Source of the DNA: Shewanella sp. HN-41
GTDB lineage: Bacteria > Pseudomonadota > Gammaproteobacteria > Enterobacterales > Shewanellaceae
Assembly: GCF_000217915.1 (NCBI RefSeq)
Contig: NZ_AFOZ01000017.1
Location: 151,939-215,938, forward strand
Direction: 5' to 3'
DNA: 64,000 bases
Shown: positions 37,359-47,094 of the stretch, in pieces
How the letters are laid out: each line of letters begins with the position of its first letter
Numbering within the stretch: the first letter of the stretch is position 1
Made by a program: the position numbers and the translations under genes
The notes under the pieces: model-generated
What the model saw: the letters and a program-made list of their open reading frames with translations, nothing else
Databases searched by the model: none
Told to the model about the DNA's origin: nothing

Positions 37359-39671
37359 ATGGAAGACAGAGCGATTGCCCTCGACAGACAATTTGTCGAA
37401 CGAGTGCTAAAGGAAGAGTTTCAACCCCTGGGTCAGGGTTGGGATCATAGGCAATTGGGCCTGAGCGATGCCGACTTTTTAGGCATGTTTGAATCTCAGC
37501 TTAAGAGTCGGTTATTGGATCTAGAGTCCCGCCGTATGCGTGCCCGCAACCAAGGTTTTTATACTATAGGTAGCTCGGGCCACGAGGGTAATGCCGCCTA
37601 TGGGATGGCGCTGCGTCCCACAGATATGGCGTTTCTGCACTACCGCAGTGCGGCATTTATGCTCGAGCGGGGGCGCCATGTGCCGGGGGAGACGCAGCTC
37701 TGGGATATGTTGTTATCCTTCGCCGCCTCCAGTGAAGATCCGATTTCGGGTGGTCGCCATAAAGTGCTGGGCAGTAAGAGTTTAATGATCCCGCCGCAAA
37801 CCTCGACCATAGCCTCCCATCTACCCAAGGCCGTTGGGGCTGCATTGAGTATTCCGCTGACCGAGCGGCTTAATTTACCGGCTAATTTGCCCAAGGATGC
37901 CATAGTCATGTGCAACTTTGGTGATGCGTCGGCCAATCATGCTAGCGCGCAGACGGCCATCAATGCGGCGGGCTGGGCCGCCTATCAACAGGTGCCGCTG
38001 CCGTTGATGTTTGTCTGTGAAGACAATGGAATAGGGATCTCAACCCCCACGCCTAAGGGCTGGATAGCGGCGAATTTTAGCCAACGCCCCGGCATTCAAT
38101 ATTTTTACTGTGATGGCCGCGATCTGCTGGATTGTTACCGTGTCAGTCGGCAGGCCGCCGACTATGCGCGCAGTAAACGTAAGCCTGTATTTTTGCATGT
38201 TCGCACCGTGCGTTTAATGGGCCACGCCGGCAGTGATGCCGAAATCGCCTATATGAAGAAACAGCAAATACTCGATAATGAGGCCCAAGATCCTTTGTTG
38301 GTCAGTGCCGAGCAAATTATTCGCGCGGGATTGATGACGCCGACACAAATCGTTGCGCTGTACGACGAATTAAAGGCGAGGATTGCCGCCATTGCCGCCG
38401 TCGCTGTGACTCGGCCTAAGTTGACGACAGTCACCGCGGCCATGGCATCCATAGTGCCAGCTAAACGCGAGTCGGCGTTCTTGAATACAGAGAGTGTGGG
38501 GGCTGAACTTTCCCCCCAAGCACTGGAATCGCTGTTTATCGCCGATAAATTATCCCTAGGTAAGCCTGTGCATATGGGTAAGCTTATCAATTTAACCTTA
38601 ACCGAGTTGATGGCGCACCAGTCCAATATCGTTATCTGTGGTGAGGATGTGGGCAAGAAAGGCGGGGTGTACCATGTGACATCCCGTTTAGTGGAACGGT
38701 TTGGGCCCAATAGGGTGATTAACACTCTGCTGGATGAAACGTCGATCCTCGGGCTCGCCATCGGCATGGCGCACAATGGTATCTTGCCTATCCCCGAGAT
38801 CCAGTTTTTGGCCTATGTCCATAACGCCGAAGATCAAATTCGCGGAGAGGCGGCGACGCTTTCTTTCTTCTCTAATGGCCAATTTACCAATCCTATGGTG
38901 ATCCGTATTGCGGGCCTAGGGTATCAGAAAGGGTTTGGTGGGCATTTCCACAATGACAACTCTTTTACTGTGTTTAGGGATATTCCTGGGCTGATCTTAG
39001 CCTGTCCGTCCAATGGGCAAGATGCTATGGGTATGCTTAGGGAATGCGTGCGCTTAGCCCAAGAGGAGCAGCGGGTGGTGATTTTCTTAGAACCCATCGC
39101 ACTTTATATGACCCGAGACTTACATCAGGCGGGCGATAATTTGTGGAGCGCCGAATACCAGCATCAGCATCAGGCACCAAGGTTGCCCTTCGGGGAAATA
39201 GGCCAATATGGTCAAGGTAAGCGCCTGTGTATCATCAGTTATGGCAATGGTTATTACCTCAGTCGGCAGGCTGAAAAACGCTTAAGCGAGCAGGGTATCG
39301 ACTGCACTGTCCTCGATTTACGTTATCTGGTACCCCTCAATGAACAGGCCATCGCCAGTGCGGCGGGCCAATGTGAACACATCCTGATTGTCGACGAATG
39401 CCGTCGCAGCGGCTCGGTGAGTGAGGCCATCTACACTAGCTTACACGAGCATTTAGGTGCCCATTGCCCGCCTATCCTGCGCTTAAACGCCGAAGATTGT
39501 TTTATTCCGCTGGCGGATGCCGCGACGTTGCCGCTGCCGAGTGTCGAGGGGATAGTCAGTGCTGCGTTAGCCTTAGTCAGGCCACAGGGGCAAACCGCAT
39601 TTAAGAGGGCATCGAATATGGCTCCTTTGATGGAAAGGGAGGGGTTAATTGAGAGGGAGGTACAGCCATGA
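37359..39671 (+). CDS. Fused alpha-beta E1 component of a 2-oxoacid dehydrogenase
   Basis: A 770-residue fusion of the branched-chain-type E1 alpha (residues ~50-350) and beta (~395-740) chains. Alpha part: GSSGHEGNAAYGMALRPTD and the thiamine diphosphate motif beginning GDASANHA and ending EDNGIGIS. Beta part: GEDVGKKGGVYHVTS, LDETSILGLAIGMA, FHNDNSFTVFRDIPGL. It would decarboxylate a 2-oxo acid and pass the acyl group to a lipoyl E2, yet no E2 or E3 is in the window. The next gene overlaps by ATGA and is a FabD-like acyltransferase. The substrate is not known; 2-oxoadipate is tempting because of gcdH. Confidence 0.85.
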   Translation: MEDRAIALDRQFVERVLKEEFQPLGQGWDHRQLGLSDADFLGMFESQLKSRLLDLESRRMRARNQGFYTIGSSGHEGNAAYGMALRPTDMAFLHYRSAAFMLERGRHVPGETQLWDMLLSFAASSEDPISGGRHKVLGSKSLMIPPQTSTIASHLPKAVGAALSIPLTERLNLPANLPKDAIVMCNFGDASANHASAQTAINAAGWAAYQQVPLPLMFVCEDNGIGISTPTPKGWIAANFSQRPGIQYFYCDGRDLLDCYRVSRQAADYARSKRKPVFLHVRTVRLMGHAGSDAEIAYMKKQQILDNEAQDPLLVSAEQIIRAGLMTPTQIVALYDELKARIAAIAAVAVTRPKLTTVTAAMASIVPAKRESAFLNTESVGAELSPQALESLFIADKLSLGKPVHMGKLINLTLTELMAHQSNIVICGEDVGKKGGVYHVTSRLVERFGPNRVINTLLDETSILGLAIGMAHNGILPIPEIQFLAYVHNAEDQIRGEAATLSFFSNGQFTNPMVIRIAGLGYQKGFGGHFHNDNSFTVFRDIPGLILACPSNGQDAMGMLRECVRLAQEEQRVVIFLEPIALYMTRDLHQAGDNLWSAEYQHQHQAPRLPFGEIGQYGQGKRLCIISYGNGYYLSRQAEKRLSEQGIDCTVLDLRYLVPLNEQAIASAAGQCEHILIVDECRRSGSVSEAIYTSLHEHLGAHCPPILRLNAEDCFIPLADAATLPLPSVEGIVSAALALVRPQGQTAFKRASNMAPLMEREGLIEREVQP

Positions 39672-40747
39672 GTGCCATATCGATAGACAGCAACAACGGC
39701 GCTAAGCCTAAGCAACGTGTCGTGGTTATCGCGCCGGGACGCGGCTGCTACAACAAGGAAGAACTCGGTTATCTGGCTCGTTTTCATCCTGATAAATCAG
39801 AGTTTATTGCCGATATTGATGCATATCGTACCGTAAGGGGCCAAGTGGGCATTGCCGCCTTAGATGCCGAAACCAAGTATTCATTCAAACTGCACACGCC
39901 AGGGGAAAATGCCTCGGCCCTGATCTACGCCTGTGCCATGGCGGACTTTATGGATATAGACACCGAGCAGTTTGAGATAGTCGCAGTGACGGGAAATTCC
40001 ATGGGTTGGTATATCGCCTTGGCATTGTCGGGGGCATTGGCACCCGAGGCTGCCATTGGGGTGATCAACACTATGGGCTCCATGATGTCCGAGGGGTTGA
40101 TTGGCGGCCAATTGATTTACCCTGAAATGGATGAACAATGGCGCCGAGATGCGACTAAAACTGCACTTCTCGATAAGGTGATTGCGGATGTTAACCGCCA
40201 TGAGGGCTGTGAGCTGTTTACCTCTATCTTCCTTGGCGGTTATCGCGTGCTCGCGGGTAATGAGGCTGGGCTTAAACTTGCCGAGGAGCAACTGCCCCAG
40301 CTCGATGATCGCTACCCTATGCGTTTATATAATCACGGCGCATTCCACTCGCCCTTGTTGCATGACGTCTCGGAAAAGGGCTTTGCCCAGCTGCCCTTGA
40401 GCCTGTTTCAAACGCCTAAGATCCCGCTGGTGGACGGCCGAGGCCAAATTTGGACCCAGTACAGTACCCACACAGCGGCCCTGAGAGAGTACACATTAGG
40501 TGAACAAGTTGTTGAACCCTATGATTTTTCTAAGGCAGTTGCCGTGGCAATAAAAGAATTTGCCCCCGATAAAGTGATCGTACTCGGGCCTGGCAATACC
40601 TTAGGTGGCCCGGTGGCGCAATCACTGATCGCCATTAATGGTTTTGGCTGGCAGACAAAGGCCGACTTTAGTGCCGCCCAAGGCAGCGAACCTAGGTTAA
40701 TCGCCATGGGCAATGAGCAGCAAAGGCCAATGGCACTAGTGGATTAA
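39668..40747 (+). CDS. FabD-like acyltransferase lacking the malonyl-binding Arg
   Basis: A 359-residue relative of ACP S-malonyltransferase. Nucleophile Ser111 in GNSMGWY (GHSLG in FabD) and catalytic His227 in NHGAFHSPLL are present. FabD's Arg117, which binds the malonyl carboxylate (in EMRGKFM), aligns with Met136 in NTMGSMM, so malonyl-CoA is unlikely to be the substrate. The N-terminus APGRGCYNKEELGYL replaces FPGQGSQ. Translationally coupled to the E1 gene (ATGA overlap). Plausibly transfers an acyl group made by E1 to CoA or a carrier protein; this is inference. Confidence 0.75.
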   Translation: MSAISIDSNNGAKPKQRVVVIAPGRGCYNKEELGYLARFHPDKSEFIADIDAYRTVRGQVGIAALDAETKYSFKLHTPGENASALIYACAMADFMDIDTEQFEIVAVTGNSMGWYIALALSGALAPEAAIGVINTMGSMMSEGLIGGQLIYPEMDEQWRRDATKTALLDKVIADVNRHEGCELFTSIFLGGYRVLAGNEAGLKLAEEQLPQLDDRYPMRLYNHGAFHSPLLHDVSEKGFAQLPLSLFQTPKIPLVDGRGQIWTQYSTHTAALREYTLGEQVVEPYDFSKAVAVAIKEFAPDKVIVLGPGNTLGGPVAQSLIAINGFGWQTKADFSAAQGSEPRLIAMGNEQQRPMALVD

Positions 40748-40770
40748 GGTATCAGTGCAAGTGTCTATGG

Positions 40771-40793
40771 ATAGGGATGTGGTCTATCCCTAT
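40771..40793 (+). terminator. Weak hairpin after the acyltransferase gene
   Basis: ATAGGGAT / ATCCCTAT with a 7-base loop, T-poor downstream (CTTTG). Possible attenuator before the CoA-transferase gene. Confidence 0.4.
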
Positions 40794-40896
40794 CTTTGCC
40801 TAATCCTGTTAACTTAAGCTATTTAGCATTAGTCTAAGGCCCACTATGGCTTGCGAGGCTCCCCTTTGATGTAACGCAAGGTTAAAGGTAAGCGCT

Positions 40897-42264
40897 TTGG
40901 GTAAGATGTTGAAAGAAATGATGCTTAATCAGCATTTACCCTATACTGCCAAGGTCGGTTATCCCAGGAAATTCAGTATGCCCCCAATCATATATAACAG
41001 TGCGCTCGATGTGGTTGCGTTAATTCAAAGTGGCGAGACGCTGTGGACCCATTCCATGGGGGCAACCCCGCGAGTGTTACTCGATGCGTTGGCCAAGCAC
41101 GCGCTCACTAAGGATAATCTCACGTTATTACAATTGCATACCGAAGGGGCTGAATCCTTAAGTCATCCAAATTTAAAGGGACATTTACGCCATCGTTGCT
41201 TTTTTGGTGGTGTACCGACGCGGGCCTTACTGCAAAGTGGTGATGCGGATTATGTGCCAATTTTCCTATCTGAGGTTCCTAAGCTGTTCCGCTCCGGTGA
41301 GCAAAAAATTGATACTGCGATTATTCAAGTCTCACCGCCGGATAAGCACGGTATGTGTTCGCTCGGGATTTCGGTCGAGGCGACACTCGCCGCCTGCCAA
41401 GTGGCGGGCAAGATCATCGCCCATATCAATCCACAAATGCCGCGCACCCACGGTGATGGGTTTATCCATATCGACCGTTTTGCCGCCGTGTATGAAGAAA
41501 GTGCGGCTTTACCTATCCATTCCTTCGGTACGGGCGATGCCGTGAGTCTGGCAATTGGCAAAAATGTCGCCCAGTTGGTGCGCGACGGCGATTGTTTGCA
41601 GATGGGGATTGGTGCCATTCCCGATGCGGTATTATCTTGCTTAACCGAGCATAGGGATTTAGGCGTTCATACTGAGCTATTTTCTGACGGTATATTGCAA
41701 CTGGTTGAAAGGGATGTGATTAACAACAGTAAGAAGCGTTTTTATCCCGGTAAGTTAGTGACAGGTTTTGCCCTTGGTAGTCAGAAATTATACGACTATG
41801 TTGACGATAATCCTGGGGTGATTTTTATGGACATAGAGCAAGTGAACGACACGTCTATTATCCGAAAAAATCCCAATGTGATGGCGATTAACTCGGCGTT
41901 ACAGGTGGATATCTCCGGCCAAGTGTGCGCCGACTCCATTGGCACTAAAGTCTATTCCGGTGTCGGTGGTCAGATGGATTTCATCCGCGGCGCTTGTTTA
42001 TCCGAAGGCGGCCGCTCTGTGATTGCCCTGCCAAGCACCGCGGCGAATGGCACTATTTCCCGTATCGCCACTGTGTTATCCCCCGGTGCGGGTGTGGTCA
42101 CCACTCGGGCCCATGTGCATTACATAGTGACCGAATACGGCGCCGCCAATCTCCGCGGCCGTTCACTGCGCGAACGGGCACAAGCGCTGATCGCCATCGC
42201 CCATCCCGATTTTAGGGAACAACTGAGCCGCGATACGTTTGAGGTATGGGGATTAAGGGTGTAG
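40897..42264 (+). CDS. Acetyl-CoA hydrolase/CoA-transferase family (Cat1/4-hydroxybutyrate type)
   Basis: A class I CoA-transferase of about 455 residues, moving CoA between carboxylates. Catalytic Glu is in GVHTELFSDGI; YPGKLVTGFALGSQKLYD, GVGGQMDFIRGA, GRSVIALPSTA and the C-terminal VTEYGAANLRGRSLRERAQALI are family signatures. TTG at 40897 has AAAGG 8 bases upstream; ATGs at 40906 and 40918 are alternatives. It follows the acyltransferase by 150 bases with a weak hairpin between. With GcdH it could activate glutarate or a related acid. Confidence 0.85.
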   Translation: MGKMLKEMMLNQHLPYTAKVGYPRKFSMPPIIYNSALDVVALIQSGETLWTHSMGATPRVLLDALAKHALTKDNLTLLQLHTEGAESLSHPNLKGHLRHRCFFGGVPTRALLQSGDADYVPIFLSEVPKLFRSGEQKIDTAIIQVSPPDKHGMCSLGISVEATLAACQVAGKIIAHINPQMPRTHGDGFIHIDRFAAVYEESAALPIHSFGTGDAVSLAIGKNVAQLVRDGDCLQMGIGAIPDAVLSCLTEHRDLGVHTELFSDGILQLVERDVINNSKKRFYPGKLVTGFALGSQKLYDYVDDNPGVIFMDIEQVNDTSIIRKNPNVMAINSALQVDISGQVCADSIGTKVYSGVGGQMDFIRGACLSEGGRSVIALPSTAANGTISRIATVLSPGAGVVTTRAHVHYIVTEYGAANLRGRSLRERAQALIAIAHPDFREQLSRDTFEVWGLRV

Positions 42265-42312
42265 TTTTTAGAACTTTTAAGTCGTTCTTAAAGCCTTGGA
42301 GAAGCCAACACT

Positions 42313-42579
42313 ATGAATCAAGCAGAACCTTCAGTAACAGGAAAAGCCATCTTAGACGCCGTAGAACAGCAAATAAAAAACAACGATCCACCTAAGGTAA
42401 AGCAAACGTTAAAGCGACTAAAATCGTTGGGTATAAGTCGAAAGGAATCAATAAAATATATCGCCTTTGCCTTATCTATTGAAATATTTGGTGTACTTAA
42501 AAACGAAGAGGAATTTAATCCTCAACGTTACAATGACAACTTGGATAAATTGCCAGAACTGCCTTGGGAAGATGAATAA
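42313..42579 (+). CDS. Small conserved-looking hypothetical protein
   Basis: 88 residues, soluble, helical: AVEQQIKNNDPPKVKQTLKR, then LGISRKESIKYIAFALSIEIFGVLKN and FNPQRYNDNLDKLPELPW. I have seen this plan in many bacterial small proteins of unknown function but cannot name the family with confidence. AAGCCTTGGAG ahead of the ATG is a good ribosome site. It sits 48 bases after the CoA-transferase gene. The 220 bases after it contain no gene. Confidence 0.6.
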   Translation: MNQAEPSVTGKAILDAVEQQIKNNDPPKVKQTLKRLKSLGISRKESIKYIAFALSIEIFGVLKNEEEFNPQRYNDNLDKLPELPWEDE

Positions 42580-42801
42580 GTCAACACTATATTCGTAATC
42601 GCAATGCTTGCTCGACATGGAAAATCTGGCGTTTCTCAGAAGACCTTCAATATTCTGTGTCAGGCTACTGTGGTTAATTTCGGCTAAGGCGTTATGGCTG
42701 TCCGCTGTTATTGCGGAGGAATAAAAGTTATGCCAGTCTCGCCTATTCTGTCCCGTCTTTTTATTCAATGCGCTCTTATTTAATGCCTCATTTTAAGTCG
42801 C

Positions 42802-44034
42802 TTACTTTTCTGTCACTTTAAATTCTGGCCAGCCATATTCGGCTGAAATACTGGCCAGAATTTCCTTTATTAAGGCGGCACCATTATCGCCGTTGGTCAG
42901 CACAACGGCTCCCTGTCCGGTTTGGGTATAACCATATAATTGGCTGCGGAAGCCGTCATTGCCGCCACTATGGCTAAAGCTAATCCGGTCTGGCAGTTGT
43001 TCAACAAAAAAGCCAAGGCCGGTTTCACCCAATACTCGGGTTAACATGGTTTTGGTCATATCCGTTGAGAGTATTTTATTGGACGTTCCCGCCTCCGATT
43101 TTTGCACTTCAATGATGACGTTGGCTAAATCCGTCGCCGTCGTCCACAGACCTGCCGCCGCCAGCTCGGGGTGTTGATGCCACAGACCCGCAATTGCAGT
43201 GCCATTTTCATCATGTCCAGCAGCGGCATTGCTTCGCGCCTCGGCTGGTAAGGTTTGTGCGAAGAAACTGTGCCGCATATCTAAAGGAGAAAAGAGGGTT
43301 TGTTGCAGCAATTGCGGAAAATCCTGTTTGCTAGCCTCAATCATCATCAATTGGGCGATAGTGTAACCACCACCAGAATAGCTCCATTGGGTGCCTGGTA
43401 CGGCTTCAACCCGAATCGCATCGGTATTTGACGGTGCATCACCGTTTAGCACCGCCAGTAAGTCGGGCAGCGGTTGACCATCGGCATAACCATGAAAGCC
43501 ATGAACATTGATGCCGCCACTGTGGTTAAGCAATTGTCGCAGGCTGACCTTGTGCTCTTTGGTTAATTCATTGTCAGGTAGCTTCCAGCTGTGCAATTGG
43601 TTATTGATATCGCCATCCAGTTGCAGTTTTCCTTGTTCAACCAGATGCAATGCTGCCAGTGCGGTGAGGGATTTACTGATGGACGCGGCCTGAAATAATG
43701 TTGTTGGTGTCGTGTGTTGTGCACCCTCTGCACCATCTTTTCCCGCAATATTGACGCCATAAGCCCGAGCCCATTCAATGCGGCCATTATTGACGACCGC
43801 AATACTGACCGCAGGAACCCGATAATAGTGCATCCGATCGGCAAGGTTCATTTTTTGTGCTGAGGTGCCTTTGGCAATCACTAAGGTGGAAAGCCCATGT
43901 TCTACACGGCTAATACTATCATTCAGCATCGCAGCATCTTGAGTGGCAGTCGCGGCTGATACTGCGCCTGTATAACAACAGCCGAAGACCAATAAAGCCA
44001 ACGCTTTACGTAGTGGATTTTGCGTATTGAGCAT
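42802..44034 (-). CDS. Serine hydrolase, beta-lactamase/AmpC-fold family
   Basis: A 410-residue secreted enzyme (signal: LALLVFGCCYTGAVSAA). Catalytic Ser-x-x-Lys in AASISKSLTALAALH, Tyr of the YxN-type motif in WSYSGGGYTIAQL, and HSGGNDGFRS in place of KTG. The His variant is usual in class C-like esterases and D-aminopeptidases rather than true beta-lactamases. Monocistronic; the minus-strand upstream region (44035-44300) is AT-rich. The substrate cannot be named. Confidence 0.88.
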   Translation of the reverse strand: MLNTQNPLRKALALLVFGCCYTGAVSAATATQDAAMLNDSISRVEHGLSTLVIAKGTSAQKMNLADRMHYYRVPAVSIAVVNNGRIEWARAYGVNIAGKDGAEGAQHTTPTTLFQAASISKSLTALAALHLVEQGKLQLDGDINNQLHSWKLPDNELTKEHKVSLRQLLNHSGGINVHGFHGYADGQPLPDLLAVLNGDAPSNTDAIRVEAVPGTQWSYSGGGYTIAQLMMIEASKQDFPQLLQQTLFSPLDMRHSFFAQTLPAEARSNAAAGHDENGTAIAGLWHQHPELAAAGLWTTATDLANVIIEVQKSEAGTSNKILSTDMTKTMLTRVLGETGLGFFVEQLPDRISFSHSGGNDGFRSQLYGYTQTGQGAVVLTNGDNGAALIKEILASISAEYGWPEFKVTEK

Positions 44035-44564
44035 GTGATTTTAGTCCTTTATCAAATGTTAAAAATCCTTGCTGAAACAGGGGTCAGGTGTTCATCTGTC
44101 AAAACAGGCGGAGTGATTAATGTGGAGCAGTACTTCGGGTAAATTTGTTGCGTAACTGTGTGATGAACAGAACATATTGGACTGTGGTTAAAGTTGCAAT
44201 ATCGGAGTAGTAACAAATGAGTAAATTGTTCGGTTATTAATCGATATCCAGTCACTTATCATAGCGGATGATACAGCTGCTTTTATTTAATGCGGAGAGA
44301 CTATATAGACTCATTTAATGAAAAAGAGCGGAGACAGCAACATCTTCTAAGCCCAAATGGAAGCAAGAATACGGCTGTATTGATAGTTACCTTCTCTGGA
44401 CTGCCAACTTCTGTTATTTACAAGCTGGATTCCCCCTCAAGAACATGGCGGAATGACGGCTAAAACAAAAAATAGTCAGGATATCTTTTGTAATATTGGG
44501 TCTGCTGGGGGCTTGGGCATCTCTTTGATCTAAATACTTAACAGAGAAACAACATGGTTGACTG

Positions 44565-44598
44565 AATTAAGCGCTCACTGGAATGGGAGTGCTTAATT
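44565..44598. repeat. Inverted repeat related to the one at 15445
   Basis: AATTAAGCGCTC and GAGTGCTTAATT with a 10-base loop. It resembles the AAGCACT/AGTGCTT core beside the copA remnant. Function unknown. Confidence 0.5.
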
Positions 44599-44632
44599 GA
44601 TAAAGACCAAAGTGACCAGTTTATTCCAGCAT

Positions 44633-44661
44633 AAAAAAACCAGCACGAGTGCTGGTTTTTG
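44633..44661 (-). terminator. Terminator of the subtilase gene
   Basis: ACCAGCAC-GA-GTGCTGGT with a seven-A run on the left (T-run on the minus strand) and five T on the right. Confidence 0.9.
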
Positions 44662-44695
44662 CTACTAGAACATGGCCGTTATGCTCTTCAGGTGA

Positions 44696-46261
44696 TTAGT
44701 TACCTGAACAGCCATAGGTGGTGAGGTAAGTATCGGCCGCTTTCGCGTTGACGATACCGTAACCAAAGTAGTTATCTTTGCCTGCGGTACCAGCATCCAT
44801 TGCGGTCGCTTTTAGCGCGTTACGAATTTGGGTACCTGTACATTGTGAATGGTTAGACCATACCAGTGCCGCCATACCTGATACCGCTGGTGTTGCCATT
44901 GATGTTCCACTCATAAAGCCATAATCAACTGAATCGATAGAGACTGTGGCATTCTGCGCCGCAAGCAAGGTTGCTCTGTCTTCTAATGCCGCACCCACAG
45001 CAGGGATAGAGGTCGCATTAGTATCACCCAGAGTGCCGTACAACATGCCAGCGACGTTATTGATAAGGATCGCGCCAACACCGCCTGAGTTTTCGCAGTT
45101 AAGCACTTTATCGTGGAAGGAAATCACACCGCGATCGATTATGCACACTTTACCGTTGGCACCAGAGTCAACCGCTTCTGCAGTACCCATAAAATAGGTG
45201 CTACCCGATGCAGAACCTGGGTTTTCCATCGCAGACGAGGCAACTGTTGCACCATCGACGCTCACGGTTGATGCCGTTGCCATACCTGCTGGGTAGGTTG
45301 AGAGGGTATCAACACCACCAGCGGTGACTTCAACACAGATACCATCGTCATTGACGGCTCTTTTACCACGGCCGCTCAAGCAGCTTGGGTATTGAGAGAA
45401 ATCGGCAATGTTATTGTTAGCATCGTTGGCGCCGATCATCATCACCGATGGGTAACCGGCGGGATATGAGCGTACAGAGTTGCCGTCGTTACCCGCAGCA
45501 GCAACCACTAAGCCACCTGCGGCGGTAAAGGCATCAAAGGCGTTCTTTTCGGTATTGTTTGCTGCGCCGCCACCTAAGCTCATGCTAATAATGTTCGCGC
45601 CTGCATTGCTACATTTGTTAGCCGCATAGGCTAAGTCAGATGAATAACCCCAACCCGATGCATTGAATACTTTAACAATGTGCATAGGTACGCCAGGTGC
45701 CATACCGACAACACCAATATTGTTGTCTGCCGCGCCAATGGTGCCAGCAACGTGAGTGCCATGTGGGCCGCCATTTTGGAACCAATTACCCGTGCCAGGA
45801 TCGTTATCACCTGTGATGTTGTTCCAGTTAAAATCTGGGTTTGAGTTGTCTAAACCTGAGTCAATAATACAGACCTTAATGCCCGCGTTCGGGTTAAAAG
45901 TCACTTGATTTGCATGGGATTGATATACAGCATACGGTGTGACTTGCTGGGTCATTGGGTTGCCAGCATCGTCGTTATATAGCGCCATTGGCTGACGACG
46001 TACGTCTTCTTCAATCAGAGTAATGTGTGGGTTATTGAGTAGCCCTTTTACTTGCGCGAGGTCTTTCCCTGCAAAAGTCGCCGCAATAAACTCATCACCT
46101 TCGAGTTTGATTTCGCCGCCTAATTTTTTAGCGAGAGCCTTAACGACACCCTTGTGTCCCGCTTCGACTTGAATGACGTAACGATTGTCATCGGCTTGTG
46201 CTTGGGCGATAACGCCAACAGATAAGGCGATGATGGCACTGGCAATTTTGGTTAATCTCAT
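44696..46261 (-). CDS. Secreted S8 subtilisin-like protease with PA domain
   Basis: The start at 46261 is preferred over 46324: GGAGC is 8 bases upstream, and a clean signal peptide follows (MRLTKIASAIIALSVGVIAQAQA). 521 residues. An I9-type propeptide (~25-90; RYVIQVEAGHKGVVKALAKK) precedes the catalytic domain: Asp ~130 in CIIDSGLD, His ~170 in GTHVAG, Ser ~453 in SGTSMATPAVSG. A PA domain is inserted (~340-430; GKVCIIDRGVISFHDKVLNCENSGGVGAILINN). Exported protease, probably extracellular. Monocistronic. Confidence 0.95.
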   Translation of the reverse strand: MRLTKIASAIIALSVGVIAQAQADDNRYVIQVEAGHKGVVKALAKKLGGEIKLEGDEFIAATFAGKDLAQVKGLLNNPHITLIEEDVRRQPMALYNDDAGNPMTQQVTPYAVYQSHANQVTFNPNAGIKVCIIDSGLDNSNPDFNWNNITGDNDPGTGNWFQNGGPHGTHVAGTIGAADNNIGVVGMAPGVPMHIVKVFNASGWGYSSDLAYAANKCSNAGANIISMSLGGGAANNTEKNAFDAFTAAGGLVVAAAGNDGNSVRSYPAGYPSVMMIGANDANNNIADFSQYPSCLSGRGKRAVNDDGICVEVTAGGVDTLSTYPAGMATASTVSVDGATVASSAMENPGSASGSTYFMGTAEAVDSGANGKVCIIDRGVISFHDKVLNCENSGGVGAILINNVAGMLYGTLGDTNATSIPAVGAALEDRATLLAAQNATVSIDSVDYGFMSGTSMATPAVSGMAALVWSNHSQCTGTQIRNALKATAMDAGTAGKDNYFGYGIVNAKAADTYLTTYGCSGN

Positions 46262-46630
46262 TGTTCTTGCTCCATTTGTTATCAAAGTTGTAAGTCCTAA
46301 GCTGCATGGAATATCTAACTGCATTCCTATGCTACGACTAAAGTCTGGCTACTTAGGAAATTGCAACCTAACACATGGAAATGTTTTTAACAAATAAATA
46401 ACACTTGTAGCAATTTGTATGCATTTTTAGCTGTAAACAAAGGGTGACAATAATAGGGGAGAAAAAAGCAAAGAAATGCCGAGGAGAATGCTCTGGATAA
46501 ATGACTCTAAGTTAATGAATTCTATTTATGTTTTTTTAAGTAGTCTCTCGAGCACAAGGCTTGTGACGAACAGGCAGTTTGATAATAGTGTCGACCGCAA
46601 GTATCCCTAGGATAGAACAAGATAATCGAC
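46262..46630. other. Intergenic region between the subtilase and the broken immunity-like gene
   Basis: AT-rich upstream region of the protease gene. CACAAG-G-CTTGTG at about 46550-46563 is a short palindrome. No gene supported. Confidence 0.4.
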
Positions 46631-47094
46631 ATGAATAACATTGAATTAAAAGCGTATTTAACACAGCGTGTGTTATCTTTCTGCACAAGTTGGAATGGCA
46701 TCGAAAATAATCGTTATGCCAAACATCGGGTAGAGGAAGAAACCTTAAGCAAGGCATTACCCGTAAGTTCCACTATGCAAAGCGAACCGATTGGTTTGCA
46801 CTGTTTACTGAACAAATTTCCCCATTATTTGACGAGTTTTGTACCGATAAACCCCGTGTTTACGGCGGTAAAGTTCGCAACGCCTTGGGCTCTCCTTCAA
46901 CGTTTAATGGCTGCGACCATCCCCTTGAGCTGCAAGTCAGCTTAAAAAATACAGAGCCGAAATCTATATCAAAACCAGCAGCAACTTCGAAGATGAGTAT
47001 CTGTTTATCGTCCTAAAAAGCCGATGAATGGCGTATCGATAGCTATAAGAATCGTCGCTATGCTAATGAGAAATGGCGCGCACAAATCCTTTAA
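46631..47094 (+). pseudogene. Decayed NTF2-like/immunity-type protein (multiple frameshifts)
   Basis: Reading across frames recovers one continuous ~150-residue protein: MNNIELKAYLTQRVLSFCTSW (frame of 46631); RKFHYAKRTDWFALFTEQIS and YGGKVRNALGS (frame of 46762); YRAEIYIKTSSNFEDEYLFIV (frame of 46950); ADEWRIDSYKNRRYANEKWRAQIL ending at TAA 47092. Three frame changes are needed, at least two within A-runs. The pattern of an N-terminal helix and a mixed sheet ending in DEWRIDSY looks like NTF2-fold immunity proteins; this is a weak resemblance. Confidence 0.65.

Larger units (their letters stand above)
44035..44695. other. Intergenic region upstream of the serine hydrolase gene
   Basis: No convincing gene in 660 bases. 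Contains a hairpin at 44565-44598 (AATTAAGCGCTC / GAGTGCTTAATT, 11 of 12 paired, 10-base loop) and the terminator at 44633-44661. Confidence 0.5.
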
